A stretch of 64,000 nucleotides of DNA from Streptomyces sp. TN58. GTDB lineage: Bacteria; Actinomycetota; Actinomycetes; Streptomycetales; Streptomycetaceae. The stretch spans positions 3,690,501 to 3,754,500 of the forward strand of contig NZ_CP018870.1 in NCBI RefSeq assembly GCF_001941845.1, in the 5' to 3' direction. Position numbers and translations under genes: made by a program. Each line of letters starts with the position of its first letter. The stretch's first letter is position 1. The notes under the pieces were generated by a model that saw only the letters and a list, made by a program, of their open reading frames with translations, made no database searches and was not told where the DNA came from. Below, piece after piece: positions 17,142 to 26,487 of this stretch.

Positions 17142-18547
17142 GTGGTGTGGCGGTCGGCGATGGTCAGCGCCTCGTCCAGCAGGGCCAGGCCCTCCTTCGC
17201 CTCCGCCTCCGTGACAGTGCACGGGGGGACCACGTGGGTGCGGTTCATGTTCACGAACGGCCACAGCCCGGACGCCTTGCAGGCCGCCGCGAACTCGGCC
17301 ATCGGGGCGTTGTCCGCACCGGCCGCGTTGTACGGGACGAGCGGCTCGCGCGTCCCCTTGTCCCGTACGAGCTCCAGGGCCCAGAAGGCGCCCAGGCCGC
17401 GGACCTCGCCGACCGACGGGTGGCGCTCGGCGAGCTCGGCGAGCGCCGGGCCGAGCACGTTCTCACCGAGGTGGGCGGCGTGCTCGACGACTCCCTCCTC
17501 CTCCATCGCGTTGATCGTCGCGACAGCGGCGGCGCAGGCCAGGGGGTGGCCGGAGTACGTCAGACCGCCCGGGTACGGGCGTGTGGCGAAGGTCTCGGCG
17601 ATGGCGCCCGAGATGGCCACGCCGCCGAGCGGCACGTAGCCGCTGTTGACGCCCTTGGCGAAGGTGATCAGGTCGGGGGTGACGCCCCAGTGCTCGGCGG
17701 CGAACCACGTGCCGGTCCGGCCGAAGCCGGCCATGACCTCGTCGAGGATGAAGACGATGCCGTGGCGGTCGCAGAGCTCGCGGACGCCCGCGAGGTAGCC
17801 GGCGGGCGGGACCATGATGCCGGCGGTGCCGGGGACGGTCTCCAGGATGATCGCCGCGATGGACTGCGGGCCCTCGAAGGCGATGGTGTCGGCGAGGTGC
17901 GCGAGGGCGCGCTCGCACTCCTCGGCCTCGGTGGTCGCGTGGAAGGCGGAGCGGTAGAGGTAGGGGCCCCAGAAGTGCACGACGCCGGCGGCGGCCGTGT
18001 CGGACGGCCAGCGGCGCGGGTCGCCGGTGAGGTTGATCGCCGCGGCGGTGGCGCCGTGGTAGGAGCGGTAGGTGGAGAGCACCTTTGCGCGACCCGTGTG
18101 CAGACGGGCCATGCGGACGGCGTTCTCGACGGCCTCGGCACCGCCGTTGGTGAAGAAGATCTTGTCCAGGTCGCCGGGGGTCCGCTCGGCGATGAGGCGT
18201 GCGGCCTCGGAGCGCACGTCGACGGCGAAGCCGGGCGCGAGGGTGCAGAGCCGGGCGGCCTGCTCCTGGATCGCGGCGACGACCTTGGGGTGCTGGTGGC
18301 CGATGTTGGTGTTCACCAGCTGGGAGGAGAAGTCGAGGTAGCGCTTGCCCTCGTAGTCCCAGAAGTAGGAGCCCTCGGCCCCCGCGACGGCGAGCGGGTC
18401 GATCAGGGCCTGGGCGGACCAGGAGTGGAAGACGTGCTTGCGGTCCGCGTCCTTCACGGCGGCAAGGGTGTGCGAGGCACGCGGGGCGTGCTGGGGCTGC
18501 GGGGCGTGCTGGGGCTGCGAGGCGTGCGGCGCGACATGAGGGGTCAT
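17135..18547 (-). CDS. Class III (omega) aminotransferase
   Basis: A 470-residue PLP-dependent enzyme. Visible motifs: YLDFSSQLVNTNIGHQHPKV, TNGGAEAVENAVRMAR, SYHGAT, LDEVMAGFGRTG and FAKGVNSGYVPLGG with the Schiff-base Lys. It resembles pyruvate- or 2-oxoglutarate-linked omega-aminotransferases (taurine, beta-alanine or putrescine type); the amine donor cannot be read. The N-terminus contains a short QPQHAP duplication. The start at 18547 is divergent from the DJ-1/MarR pair across a 270-bp region with operator-like palindromes. Confidence 0.9.
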   Translation of the reverse strand: MTPHVAPHASQPQHAPQPQHAPRASHTLAAVKDADRKHVFHSWSAQALIDPLAVAGAEGSYFWDYEGKRYLDFSSQLVNTNIGHQHPKVVAAIQEQAARLCTLAPGFAVDVRSEAARLIAERTPGDLDKIFFTNGGAEAVENAVRMARLHTGRAKVLSTYRSYHGATAAAINLTGDPRRWPSDTAAAGVVHFWGPYLYRSAFHATTEAEECERALAHLADTIAFEGPQSIAAIILETVPGTAGIMVPPAGYLAGVRELCDRHGIVFILDEVMAGFGRTGTWFAAEHWGVTPDLITFAKGVNSGYVPLGGVAISGAIAETFATRPYPGGLTYSGHPLACAAAVATINAMEEEGVVEHAAHLGENVLGPALAELAERHPSVGEVRGLGAFWALELVRDKGTREPLVPYNAAGADNAPMAEFAAACKASGLWPFVNMNRTHVVPPCTVTEAEAKEGLALLDEALTIADRHTTA

Positions 18548-18656
18548 GGCGACACGCTAGAAGTGCGCAGGTGGGGAGGGATATCGGCGGACTGTCTGGG
18601 GGTGGCGGTCCGGTCTCGGCAGTCTGTCCGCGCCCCTGAAGGGCCCGCTCCACATC

Positions 18657-18693
18657 TTGACAGCATTCTGTCGATATGACAGTCTCTTGTCAT
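18657..18693. promoter_or_regulatory. Operator-like double palindrome in divergent promoter region
   Basis: Two adjacent palindromes: GACAG-CATT-CTGTC (18659-18672) and ATGACA-GTCTCT-TGTCAT (18676-18693). The half-sites share TGACAG and are about 19-20 bp apart. TTGACA at 18657-18662 also fits a -35 hexamer for rightward transcription. Binding by the MarR-family protein encoded at 19443 is likely but inferred. Confidence 0.65.
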
Positions 18694-18817
18694 AGGCGCT
18701 TTTCTCGGCAGAGCCGCCCGACCACCGGACCGTCCCTACAGACCCGTCCTGGCCTGCTCGGACCCCACCGCGAGCGCCGCAGGCACCTGGCACCACCGAC
18801 GCTGGAGGCGACACACC

Positions 18818-19450
18818 ATGAGCGAGACCGCCGCACACAAGCCCGTCCACCTCGCGGTCTACGACACCTACGCGGACTGGGAGACCGGCCACACCACCGC
18901 GCACCTCACCCAGCGCGGCCACGTCGTGCGGACGGTCGGCCCCGCCGCAGACGCGCCCGTCACCACCATGGGCGGCATCCGCATCCAGCCTGACCTGGGT
19001 CTCGCCGATCTGCGACCGGAGGACTCCTCGCTGCTGATCCTCACCGGCGCCTCCCTGTGGGACACCGGCGACGAGCTGGCGCCCTTCGCGGCGAAGGCCC
19101 GGGAGTTCCTGGCCGCCGGGGTGCCGGTGGCGGCGATCTGCGGGGCCACCGCCGGCCTCGCCCGCGAGGGCCTGCTGGACGACCGCGCCCACACCAGCGG
19201 GGTCTCCTTCTATCTGGCGGAGCAGCCGGGCTACGGCGGCGCCGAGCGCTACGTCGAGGCGGACGCGGTGACCGACGGGGACCTGATCACGGCGGGCCCG
19301 ACGGAGCCGGTCGCCTTCGCCCGCGAGGTCTTCGCCCGCCTGGGCGTCTACAAGCCGGACGTACTGGACGCCTGGTACGGCCTCTTCCACGACTCGGACG
19401 AGAGTGCGTACCCGGTCCTGATGGCGGCATCGGCGGCGGGCGATGCCTGA
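18818..19450 (+). CDS. DJ-1/PfpI-family glutamine amidotransferase-like protein
   Basis: A 210-residue DJ-1/PfpI protein. The nucleophile elbow is AAICGATAGLAREG (Cys near residue 108), with YADWE at the start serving the acidic position. Members are glyoxalases, deglycases, chaperones or isonitrile hydratases. The ATG at 18818 has GGAGG upstream. Its stop overlaps the next start (ATGCCTGA), so it is in an operon with the MarR regulator and probably responds to the stress that regulator senses. Confidence 0.87.
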   Translation: MSETAAHKPVHLAVYDTYADWETGHTTAHLTQRGHVVRTVGPAADAPVTTMGGIRIQPDLGLADLRPEDSSLLILTGASLWDTGDELAPFAAKAREFLAAGVPVAAICGATAGLAREGLLDDRAHTSGVSFYLAEQPGYGGAERYVEADAVTDGDLITAGPTEPVAFAREVFARLGVYKPDVLDAWYGLFHDSDESAYPVLMAASAAGDA

Positions 19451-20012
19451 GCCGCTGACGGCCGCCGGGGCGGCCCGCACCACCCGGCAGGACCTGCTGA
19501 GCCGCACCGCGCTCGGGGTGTTCCGGCTGAACGGCCAGTTCCTCTCCCTCTCCGAGGAGCTGGCACGGCCGGCCGGGCTCACCGCCGCCTGGTGGCAGGT
19601 GCTGGGAGCGGTGCTGCGGGAGCCGCTGCCCGTCGCGGGGATCGCCCGGAGCATGGGAATCACCCGGCAGAGCGTCCAGCGCATCGCGGACCTGCTCGTC
19701 GCCAAGGGCCTCGCGGAGTACGCGCCGAACCCCGCCCACCGGCGGGCGAAGCTGCTGCGGCCGACGGAGGAGGGCCGCGCGGCTGTGGACCGGATCGGCC
19801 CGGGGCACGCGGCGATGGCCGCCCGCCTCGCGGCGGAACTGGGCGACACGGCCTTCGCGGAGACGGTCCGGGCGCTGGAGCGCCTCGCCGCGGCGCTGGA
19901 CACCCTGCCCGCGCCGCGCGACCCGGCGGACATGGACGACCCGGGGGACGCCGCCGCTCAAGGGGATGTCGCCGCTCAAGGGGTTGCTGCCGCACCGGGT
20001 GAGCCGGCTTAG
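19443..20012 (+). CDS. MarR-family transcriptional regulator
   Basis: A 189-residue winged-helix protein. The recognition region is IARSMGITRQSVQRIADLLVAKG followed by the wing NPAHRRAKLLRPTEEG (quoted in parts: IARSMGITRQSVQRI; NPAHRRAKLL). It is coupled to the DJ-1 gene by an 8-bp overlap and probably represses this pair, and perhaps the divergent aminotransferase, through the palindromes at 18657-18693. The Ala/Pro-rich C-terminus contains a short repeat (AAQGDVAAQGVAA). Confidence 0.88.
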   Translation: MPEPLTAAGAARTTRQDLLSRTALGVFRLNGQFLSLSEELARPAGLTAAWWQVLGAVLREPLPVAGIARSMGITRQSVQRIADLLVAKGLAEYAPNPAHRRAKLLRPTEEGRAAVDRIGPGHAAMAARLAAELGDTAFAETVRALERLAAALDTLPAPRDPADMDDPGDAAAQGDVAAQGVAAAPGEPA

Positions 20013-20202
20013 GGGGTGGCCGGCGGGTCAGGGGCGGACAGCCCGAGGCCCGGCCCTGATCCGCCGCACACCCCCTGAAGGGCCGGCTCGGGGTTGTCCG
20101 GCGCGTGCCGGGTTCGGCCCCGTCCGGCCTTTCCGGCGTTCGGGCTTGCCCGGCCCGGCCTTTCCGGCTGGCCCGGCTTGGCCTTCCTTCCGGTTTCGGA
20201 CC

Positions 20203-20244
20203 GCGGGGGCGCCCGCCGGCGGGCAACCGGCGGGCGCCCCCCGC
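20203..20244. terminator. Strong GC hairpin before kinase gene
   Basis: Nearly perfect stem of 17 bp (20203-20219 with 20227-20244, one extra C) with a 7-nt loop. It ends 50 nt before the kinase start and probably terminates the DJ-1/MarR message. The preceding 190 bp (20013-20202) holds only degenerate CCGGCC repeats; I see no gene in it. Confidence 0.75.
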
Positions 20245-20294
20245 CGTCCTTCCCAGCGGAGCTGTTCGGCCAGCAGGGGGAGGACCACCCGGCC

Positions 20295-21854
20295 ATGGAA
20301 CAACTGCATCCGCACGACCCGCACCGCATCGGCCCCTACCGCCTGCTCTCACGGCTCGGCGCCGGAGGCATGGGCCAGGCCTACCTCGCCCGCTCCGACC
20401 GCGGCCGCACCGTCGCGGTCAAGCTCGTCCACCTCGGGCTCGCCGCCCGCGAGGAGTTCCGCATCCGGTTCCGCCAGGAGGTCGACGCGGCCCGGCGGGT
20501 CGGCGGCGAGTGGACCGCCCCGGTCCTCGACGCCGACACCGAGGCGCCGACCCCCTGGTTCGCCACCGGCTACGTCGCCGGCCCGAGCCTGCGCCGGGTC
20601 GTGGCCCACGACTTCGGCCCGCTGCCGGACCGATCCGTACGGGTCCTGGCCGCGGGCCTCGCGCACGCCCTCCAGGACATCCACCGCGCCGGCATCGTCC
20701 ACCGCGATCTGAAGCCCTCGAACGTGCTGATCACCCTCGACGGGCCCCGCGTCATCGACTTCGGCATCGCCCGCGCCCCGGCAGGGTACGGCGCCGGCCT
20801 GACCCGGATCGGCGAAGTCATCGGCTCCCCCGGCTTCATGGCCCCCGAGCAGATCCGCGGCGAACCGGCGACCACCGCCTGCGACGTCTTCTGCCTCGGC
20901 GCGGTCCTGGCCTACGCGGCCACCGCCCGGCTGCCCTTCGGGGACGCGACGCAGCCGGGCGGCCTTCCCGCCCTTCTGCTGCGCAGCACCGAAGCGGAGC
21001 CCGACCTGGCCGGCGTACCGGCCGAGCTGCTGGACCTCGTACGGGACTGTCTGCACCCGGATCCGGCGGCGCGGCCGGGGCCCGCCGAGGTACTGGCCCG
21101 GGTCGGCGCCGACGGCACCGTGGCCGACGGGAGGGCCCTGGAGCCCTGGCTGCCGACCCCGCTGGTGGCGGGGCTCGGGCGGCACGCCGTACGGCTGCTG
21201 GACCGTGAGGACGCCGGGCCGGACCGTGCGGTGCCGGCGCCGCCGATGCTGCCGCCCTCCTACTCCGCGTGCCCGCCGCCGGAACCGGAACCTCTGCCCC
21301 GGCCCCGGACGGCGCCCACTGCCCTGCTCCTCGCCGTCGCCGCTGTCGTCGGGGGCCTGTCGGCCGGCACCGTCTACGCGGTCATGAGCGGGGCGGAGGA
21401 TCCGCGACCGCCCGTCACGAGTTCCCGTACACCGGCGGCGGGCGCATCGGGCCCGCCGGCCGCTGCAGCTTCCGCTTCGGCTTCCGATTCCGCTTCCGTC
21501 GTGGGGTCCGCGCCGGCCTCGCCGCCGGGGGCCGGCAGGCTGCCCGAGGAGTACGTCGGCAGCTGGCAGGCCGTCCGTGGCAGCCAGATCTGGCGGCTCA
21601 CCCTCGCCCCCGGCGGCATCGGCGAGCAGGTGATGTCCCTGGCCGTGCAGGACCCCGGTTTCGCCTGTGCATGGACCGCCGCACTGCGCAGCGCCACCGA
21701 CCCCGTGGAGCTGGACGCCTCCACCGTCACCTCGGGCGCCCCGCCGACCTGTACGGCGGGCAGCCGGAGCAGGCTCCGGCTGCTGCCCGACGGCGCCCTG
21801 CGCAGGGAGCTCGCGGGCGGTGGAAGTCCCCCGCTCGACTACCGCAGGCGGTGA
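20295..21854 (+). CDS. Membrane serine/threonine protein kinase
   Basis: A 519-residue PknB-type (Hanks) kinase. Kinase domain at 12-275: Gly loop GAGGMGQAY, VAVK lysine, catalytic HRDLKPSN, DFG in VIDFGIAR, and GSPGFMAPEQ. One membrane helix follows (TALLLAVAAVVGGLSAGTVYA, about 336-356), then a Ser/Ala linker and an extracellular beta-rich domain of about 100 residues with two Cys (VGSWQAVRGSQIWRLTL onward) in place of PASTA repeats. The start ATG at 20295 has GGGGGAGGA upstream. The outer domain may sense a ligand. Confidence 0.93.
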   Translation: MEQLHPHDPHRIGPYRLLSRLGAGGMGQAYLARSDRGRTVAVKLVHLGLAAREEFRIRFRQEVDAARRVGGEWTAPVLDADTEAPTPWFATGYVAGPSLRRVVAHDFGPLPDRSVRVLAAGLAHALQDIHRAGIVHRDLKPSNVLITLDGPRVIDFGIARAPAGYGAGLTRIGEVIGSPGFMAPEQIRGEPATTACDVFCLGAVLAYAATARLPFGDATQPGGLPALLLRSTEAEPDLAGVPAELLDLVRDCLHPDPAARPGPAEVLARVGADGTVADGRALEPWLPTPLVAGLGRHAVRLLDREDAGPDRAVPAPPMLPPSYSACPPPEPEPLPRPRTAPTALLLAVAAVVGGLSAGTVYAVMSGAEDPRPPVTSSRTPAAGASGPPAAAASASASDSASVVGSAPASPPGAGRLPEEYVGSWQAVRGSQIWRLTLAPGGIGEQVMSLAVQDPGFACAWTAALRSATDPVELDASTVTSGAPPTCTAGSRSRLRLLPDGALRRELAGGGSPPLDYRRR

Positions 21855-21960
21855 CCGGCACGGCTCGTGTCGAGGTCGGCAAGCGGGGAACCGACCCCGT
21901 CAGGACCCCGCTCCGAGCGCGGCGGGGCGGGGCGGGGTGCCTCCGAAGTATCCCCCGTCA

Positions 21961-21973
21961 TACCTGAGAGCTA
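21961..21973. promoter_or_regulatory. TACCTGAGAG motif upstream of the hydrolase operon
   Basis: TACCTGAGAGCTA, a partial palindrome (TA-CT-GAG-AG-TA) 107 bp before the hydrolase start. The same TACCTGAGAG occurs at 26414, upstream of the second histidine kinase. Possible shared operator for the two paralogous response regulators. Confidence 0.5.
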
Positions 21974-22079
21974 CGCGCGAACACGGCTCTGCGGCGGGAC
22001 GCCGATGAAAGGTCCGGATTCCTAACTTCTGTGGTGGAGAGGGGCACTGACGACCCTTCCGGACCACGGGGGACACACC

Positions 22080-23189
22080 ATGAAGACGGCGACGGCCACG
22101 GCCACGGCAGCTGCGAGTGCGCGTGCGGCTGCGACGACACGGGCGGCGGGTACGGCCCGCGCTGCGGGGGCGGCCCGGGCTGCGGGGGCGGCCGGCGGAG
22201 TCGGCGCGAGCGGAGTGCTGTGCGGGTCCGGGATGGCGGGAGCTCGGGCGCGGGGTGGGCGGCTGCGCCGGGCGCTGCTGGCGTCGCTGGTCGCGGCGGC
22301 CGTGGTCGTCCCGGTGTCCGCCGCCGCCTCCGCAGAGGCTCCCGCGCCGGCGCCCGCCGCGTTCGCCGAGGCCGCCCCGCCCGAGGAGCGGTATGCCGCC
22401 AACCGCGACAACCTCGCCGAGGCGGTCCGGATGGCGCAGGCCGCCGGCCGCCCCGGCCGGGCCGGCCGGCTGCGGGACATGGCGGCGGGCGGCACGGCGC
22501 AGTTCCTCGCCTTCGACGGACGCGGCCGGGGCCGGGCCGTCGAGGTGTTCGGCGAGCTGGAGACCGCCGAGCGGATCGCCGTCCTGGTGCCCGGCTCCGA
22601 CACCACCCTCGATACGTACGAGAGGTTCCGGTCCGGGGCGATAGCCCTCCAGCAGCGTCTCCAGGCGGGGAATCCGCGTTCCGCCGTGGTCGCCTGGCTC
22701 GGGTACGACACTCCCGGAACGGTCAGCACGACCGTGCTGACCGCCGGCAGGGCCGACGAGGCAGCCGCCGAACTGGCGCCCTTCCTGGAGCGGTTGCGGG
22801 ACATGGCAGCGCCCGGATCCCGGCTGTCGCTGCTCTGCCACTCCTACGGCTCCGTCGTCTGCGCCCGGACGCGGACGGGCCCCGCCGTCGGCGACATGGC
22901 CTTGTACGGCAGTCCGGGCACGGGGGCCGGGTCCGTCCGGGAGCTGTCGACCGGCGCCCGGGTATGGGCGGGGCGCGGCGACGCCGACTGGATATCCGGC
23001 GTGCCACATGTCCGGCTCGGCGGGGTCGGCTTCGGCACCGACCCGGTCGATCCCGCCTTCGGGGCCCGGAGCTTCGCCGCCGGAGGCGGCGGCCACAGCG
23101 ACTACCTGAAGGCGGGAAGCGGTTCCCTGGACGCCCTGGCCGCGATCGTCCTCGGTACTGCTCCCTCCCAGGGGGCCTCCCATGCCTGA
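22080..23189 (+). CDS. Secreted alpha/beta hydrolase (DUF1023-like)
   Basis: A 369-residue exported alpha/beta hydrolase. A long Ala/Arg-rich, repetitive leader precedes a signal-like hydrophobic segment (ALLASLVAAAVVVPVSAAASA, about 66-86). The nucleophile elbow is LCHSYGSVV and a His near the end (GGGGHSDY) completes the likely triad; AVLVPGSDTTLDTY is the oxyanion region. This pattern matches the DUF1023 group. Substrate unknown. The first 51 residues are made of near-repeats, and an internal ATG at 22233 would start just before the signal segment; the true start is uncertain. It overlaps the acyltransferase by 8 bp. Confidence 0.83.
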   Translation: MKTATATATAAASARAAATTRAAGTARAAGAARAAGAAGGVGASGVLCGSGMAGARARGGRLRRALLASLVAAAVVVPVSAAASAEAPAPAPAAFAEAAPPEERYAANRDNLAEAVRMAQAAGRPGRAGRLRDMAAGGTAQFLAFDGRGRGRAVEVFGELETAERIAVLVPGSDTTLDTYERFRSGAIALQQRLQAGNPRSAVVAWLGYDTPGTVSTTVLTAGRADEAAAELAPFLERLRDMAAPGSRLSLLCHSYGSVVCARTRTGPAVGDMALYGSPGTGAGSVRELSTGARVWAGRGDADWISGVPHVRLGGVGFGTDPVDPAFGARSFAAGGGGHSDYLKAGSGSLDALAAIVLGTAPSQGASHA

Positions 23190-24372
23190 GCTCCGCGCCC
23201 GCTGGGCCGCGCTGGCGGCGGGCATCGACGCGGCCACGCCGGCCGGCCGGGACCGGGCCGTGGACGCGCTCCGGGCCCTCGCGATCCTCGGGGTGGTGCT
23301 GGGCCACTGGCTCGTCACCTCCCTGACGGCCGCCGACGGCGGTCTGCGCGTCACCAGCCCACTGGTGCAGCTGCCCTGGCTGGCGCCGGTGTCCTGGGTG
23401 TTCCAGACACTGGCCGTCTTCTTCCTGGTCGGCGGCCGTGTCGCCGTCGTCGGGTACGCCTCGGCGCGTGAGCGGGGTGTCTCGTACGGGGCCTGGGTCG
23501 GGCAGCGGCTGGGCCGGCTGTTCCGGCCGGTCGCCGCGGTGCTCGTCCTGTGGACCGTCGTCGCGGGCGGGATGCTCCTCGGCGGGGCGGGAGTCGACAC
23601 GGTGCGGACGCTGGTCAAGCTGGTCCTGTCGCCGCTGTGGTTCCTGGTGGTGTTCGCCGTACTCACCGCCGCGACCCCGGTCGTGGCCCGGCTGAGTCCG
23701 CTGTGGCCGGCCGCCGTGGTGGCGGGGATCGACCTGTGGCGCTTCGGAGCGGGCGGGCCCGAGTGGATCGGCTGGGTCAACGTGGCCGCGGGCTGGCTCG
23801 TGCCCTTCACTCTGGGCGCCGCGTGGGCGCGCGGATCCCTCGCCGGGCGCGGCCGGCTCTGGCTTCTGGTCGGCGCCGGCGCCGCGGCCACCGCATCGCT
23901 GGTCCTGTGGGGCGGCTATCCGGCGTCCATGGTGGGCGTGCCGGGAGCGGCCGTGTCGAACCTGAACCCGCCGACCCTCGCCGCGGTCGCGTTCGGACTG
24001 GCCCAGTGCGGGCTGGCCCTGCTGGTCCGCGACCGGCTGGCCCGGCTCATGGCGCGGCCGTCGGCCTGGGCGAAGGTGGCCTTGCTGAACCTGTCCGCCA
24101 TGACGGTCTTCCTCTGGCACCAGACCGCCATGATGGCCGTGACCGCCTCGGGGCTGCTGGTCTCGGCCGACCTTCCCGGACTGCACACCGTGCCCGACTC
24201 CGTGGGCTGGGTGGCGGCCCGGATGGTGTGGCTTCCGGTGTTCGCGGCCGCGCTGGGGCTCTGCTGGGCGGCGTTCCGCGTCCACGAACAGACCCGGCGC
24301 CCCCGGCCGGTCCCGGTCACCACCGCCCGCCGTGTGCCGGGCGGTCCCACCAGGGAGATCACCCATGCCTAG
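23182..24372 (+). CDS. Acyltransferase family membrane protein
   Basis: A 396-residue integral membrane protein with about ten helices of the acyltransferase-3 fold. RAVDALRALAILGVVLGHW carries the early Arg and the active-site His (GHW), and FLWHQTAMM is the later conserved site. Such proteins move acetyl or acyl groups onto sugars or lipids at the cell surface. It overlaps both neighbours (ATGCCTGA before, ATGCCTAG after), so it is in one operon with the hydrolase and the sensor kinase. Confidence 0.87.
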   Translation: MPELRARWAALAAGIDAATPAGRDRAVDALRALAILGVVLGHWLVTSLTAADGGLRVTSPLVQLPWLAPVSWVFQTLAVFFLVGGRVAVVGYASARERGVSYGAWVGQRLGRLFRPVAAVLVLWTVVAGGMLLGGAGVDTVRTLVKLVLSPLWFLVVFAVLTAATPVVARLSPLWPAAVVAGIDLWRFGAGGPEWIGWVNVAAGWLVPFTLGAAWARGSLAGRGRLWLLVGAGAAATASLVLWGGYPASMVGVPGAAVSNLNPPTLAAVAFGLAQCGLALLVRDRLARLMARPSAWAKVALLNLSAMTVFLWHQTAMMAVTASGLLVSADLPGLHTVPDSVGWVAARMVWLPVFAAALGLCWAAFRVHEQTRRPRPVPVTTARRVPGGPTREITHA

Positions 24373-25732
24373 GCTGGCCGACGTGAACGATCAGCGTGTG
24401 CACCCGGCCGAGCCGCAGGCCTCCGAAGCCGCGGCGGGAGCCGGACCGCGTCTGGCGTTGGCTCTGGAGCTGACCACGATGCGGCGCGATCCGCTCCCCA
24501 GGATGGCCAGACCCCGGTGGCTGGCCCGGCTGCCGCACGTATTCGTCGCCTATGCCGCCGTGTTCTTCGGGTTCCTCACCACCGAGCAGCTCATGGACCA
24601 CTACCACGTCAAGGGCGGCCCCCCGCTGGCCGTGGCGCTGTTGACCGGGCTGTCCATCTGGCTGGCCATGTTCCGCCCGATCGCCGCCTGGTGGCTCGCC
24701 CTGTTCACCGCGGGCTGGATCGCCTGGATGATCCACGGCCACGTCGGGCAGGGCCAGACCTGGCCCTGGACACCCGGCGGGATGTTCGCGTTCGCGCCCG
24801 TGCTGCTGCTGGTCGCCCTCCGGGTGCCGCCGCGGGTGACCATATGGGTCGTCGGCATCTCCGTCGCCCTCACCGGGGCGGCCGAGCTGACCCTCCATCC
24901 GGACGGAAGCCAGATCTCCTCCATGGCGGTCACCGTCCTCTTCGGCTTCGTCGGGCTCCTCGGGTACGCGCTGCGCGCCCTGCGGCTGGCCCGCGGCGAA
25001 CTGGTCGAGCAGGAGACCCTCACCGCCGAGGAGCGCGCCCGGCGCACCGTGCTGGAGGAGCGCAGCCGCATCGCCCGCGAGCTGCACGACGTCGTCGCAC
25101 ACCACATGTCGGTGATCTCCATCCAGGCGCAGGTCGCCCCGCACCTCGTGGAGAACCCTTCGGAGGAACTCAAGGAGAACCTGGCGGGCATCCGGGAGAA
25201 CGCCTTGGATGCCCTCACGGAGTTGCGGCGGGTACTGGGCGTGCTGCGCTCCGAGCAGCCCGGAGATCCCGCGGCGCCTCAGCATCCGCAGCCCACCCTG
25301 GCCGAGTTGGACGCCCTCGTGGACAACGTGCGCGGCGCGGGGCTCGACGTCACCACCGCGGTCGCGGGCATCCGGCGGACCTTGGCGCCCGGCGTGGAGC
25401 TCACCGCGTACCGGATCGTGCAGGAGGCGTTGAGCAACTGCCTGCGCCACGCGCCCGGTTCGCAGGTGGAGGTCGGGGTCGCGTACGGGCCGCGCGAACT
25501 GCACCTGTGCGTCGCCAACAGCGCGCCGTCCCGGCCGGCCCCGCCCTCACAGGGGGCGGGGCACGGGCTGCTGGGGATGCGGGAGCGGGCGGGCATGCTG
25601 GGCGGTGAACTGGCCGCCGGACCCCGCCCCGACGGCGGGTACGAGGTCAGCGCAGTGCTTCCGACAGATCCCCAGAACCGGCAGGCCGGCCACGCCCCGG
25701 CCGCGGGTCACGAGACGAAGAAGGCCCCATGA
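24365..25732 (+). CDS. Sensor histidine kinase (NarL-type system 1)
   Basis: A 455-residue kinase with about five membrane helices (residues 55-215) and short loops, then HisKA_3 (ERSRIARELHDVVAHHMSV, phospho-acceptor His in ELHD) and a HATPase_c domain (YRIVQEALSNCLRHAP, GHGLLGMRERAGMLGG). It has no large outer domain, so it probably senses the membrane itself, like LiaS/DesK types. It overlaps the acyltransferase before it and the response regulator after it (ATGA), forming one operon. It is a paralogue of the kinase at 26488. Confidence 0.92.
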   Translation: MPRLADVNDQRVHPAEPQASEAAAGAGPRLALALELTTMRRDPLPRMARPRWLARLPHVFVAYAAVFFGFLTTEQLMDHYHVKGGPPLAVALLTGLSIWLAMFRPIAAWWLALFTAGWIAWMIHGHVGQGQTWPWTPGGMFAFAPVLLLVALRVPPRVTIWVVGISVALTGAAELTLHPDGSQISSMAVTVLFGFVGLLGYALRALRLARGELVEQETLTAEERARRTVLEERSRIARELHDVVAHHMSVISIQAQVAPHLVENPSEELKENLAGIRENALDALTELRRVLGVLRSEQPGDPAAPQHPQPTLAELDALVDNVRGAGLDVTTAVAGIRRTLAPGVELTAYRIVQEALSNCLRHAPGSQVEVGVAYGPRELHLCVANSAPSRPAPPSQGAGHGLLGMRERAGMLGGELAAGPRPDGGYEVSAVLPTDPQNRQAGHAPAAGHETKKAP

Positions 25733-26400
25733 GGACCCCGATCAAGGTGATGATCGCCGACGACCAGATGATGGTGCGGCAGGGCTTCACCGTGCTTCTC
25801 GACGCCCAGCCCGACATAGAGGTCGTGGGGCAGGCCGTGGACGGGGCGGACGCCGTCGCGAAGGTCGCCGAGCTGGCCCCGGACGTGGTGCTGATGGACA
25901 TCCGCATGCCCGGCATGGGCGGCATCGAGGCCACGTCCGTGATCACCCGCGTTCCCGGCGCCGCGGTGAAGGTGCTCGTGCTGACCACCTTCGACCTCGA
26001 CGAGTACGTGTACGAGGCGCTGCGGGCCGGTGCCTCCGGCTTCCTGCTGAAGGACGCCTCGGCCGATCAGCTCGCGGAAGCGGTGCGGGTGGTGGCGGCC
26101 GGCGAGGCGCTGCTCTCGCCGAACATCACGAAGCGGCTGATCACGGAGTTCTCCCGGCTCGGGGCGCCGCGCGCGCCGTCCGTGGCCCGGATCGACGTGC
26201 TGACCGAGCGGGAGACCGAGGTGCTGTCGCTGATCGCCCAGGGCCTGTCGAACGCTGAGATCTCCGAGCATCTGGTCCTGGCCGAGCAGACGGTGAAGAC
26301 GCATGTGAGCCGGATCCTGGTGAAGCTGGGCCTGCGGGACCGCACGCAGGCCGCGGTGTTCGCGTACGAGAGCGGTCTGATCCGTCCGGCGGGCTACTGA
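25729..26400 (+). CDS. LuxR/NarL-family response regulator (system 1)
   Basis: A 223-residue two-domain regulator. Receiver: DDQ near residues 11-13, phosphorylated Asp in VVLMDIRMPG, Thr in VLTTFD, Lys in LLKDAS. Output: HTH LTERETEVLSLIAQGLSNAEI and VKTHVSRILVKLGLRDR (quoted in parts). The start overlaps the kinase stop (ATGA). It is about three-quarters identical by eye to the regulator at 27825, so the two may bind overlapping sites. Confidence 0.94.
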   Translation: MRTPIKVMIADDQMMVRQGFTVLLDAQPDIEVVGQAVDGADAVAKVAELAPDVVLMDIRMPGMGGIEATSVITRVPGAAVKVLVLTTFDLDEYVYEALRAGASGFLLKDASADQLAEAVRVVAAGEALLSPNITKRLITEFSRLGAPRAPSVARIDVLTERETEVLSLIAQGLSNAEISEHLVLAEQTVKTHVSRILVKLGLRDRTQAAVFAYESGLIRPAGY

Positions 26401-26413
26401 CGGACCCGTGTAG

Positions 26414-26426
26414 TACCTGAGAGGGA
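26414..26426. promoter_or_regulatory. TACCTGAGAG motif upstream of kinase 2
   Basis: TACCTGAGAGGGA, 61 bp before the second kinase start; palindromic around GAG. It shares its first ten bases with the site at 21961. Confidence 0.5.
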
Positions 26427-26487
26427 CCCGGAGAAATCCCCTTCAGCGGCGACGCGGACGAAGGCGGCGCGGACCTAGGTTGTGCGT

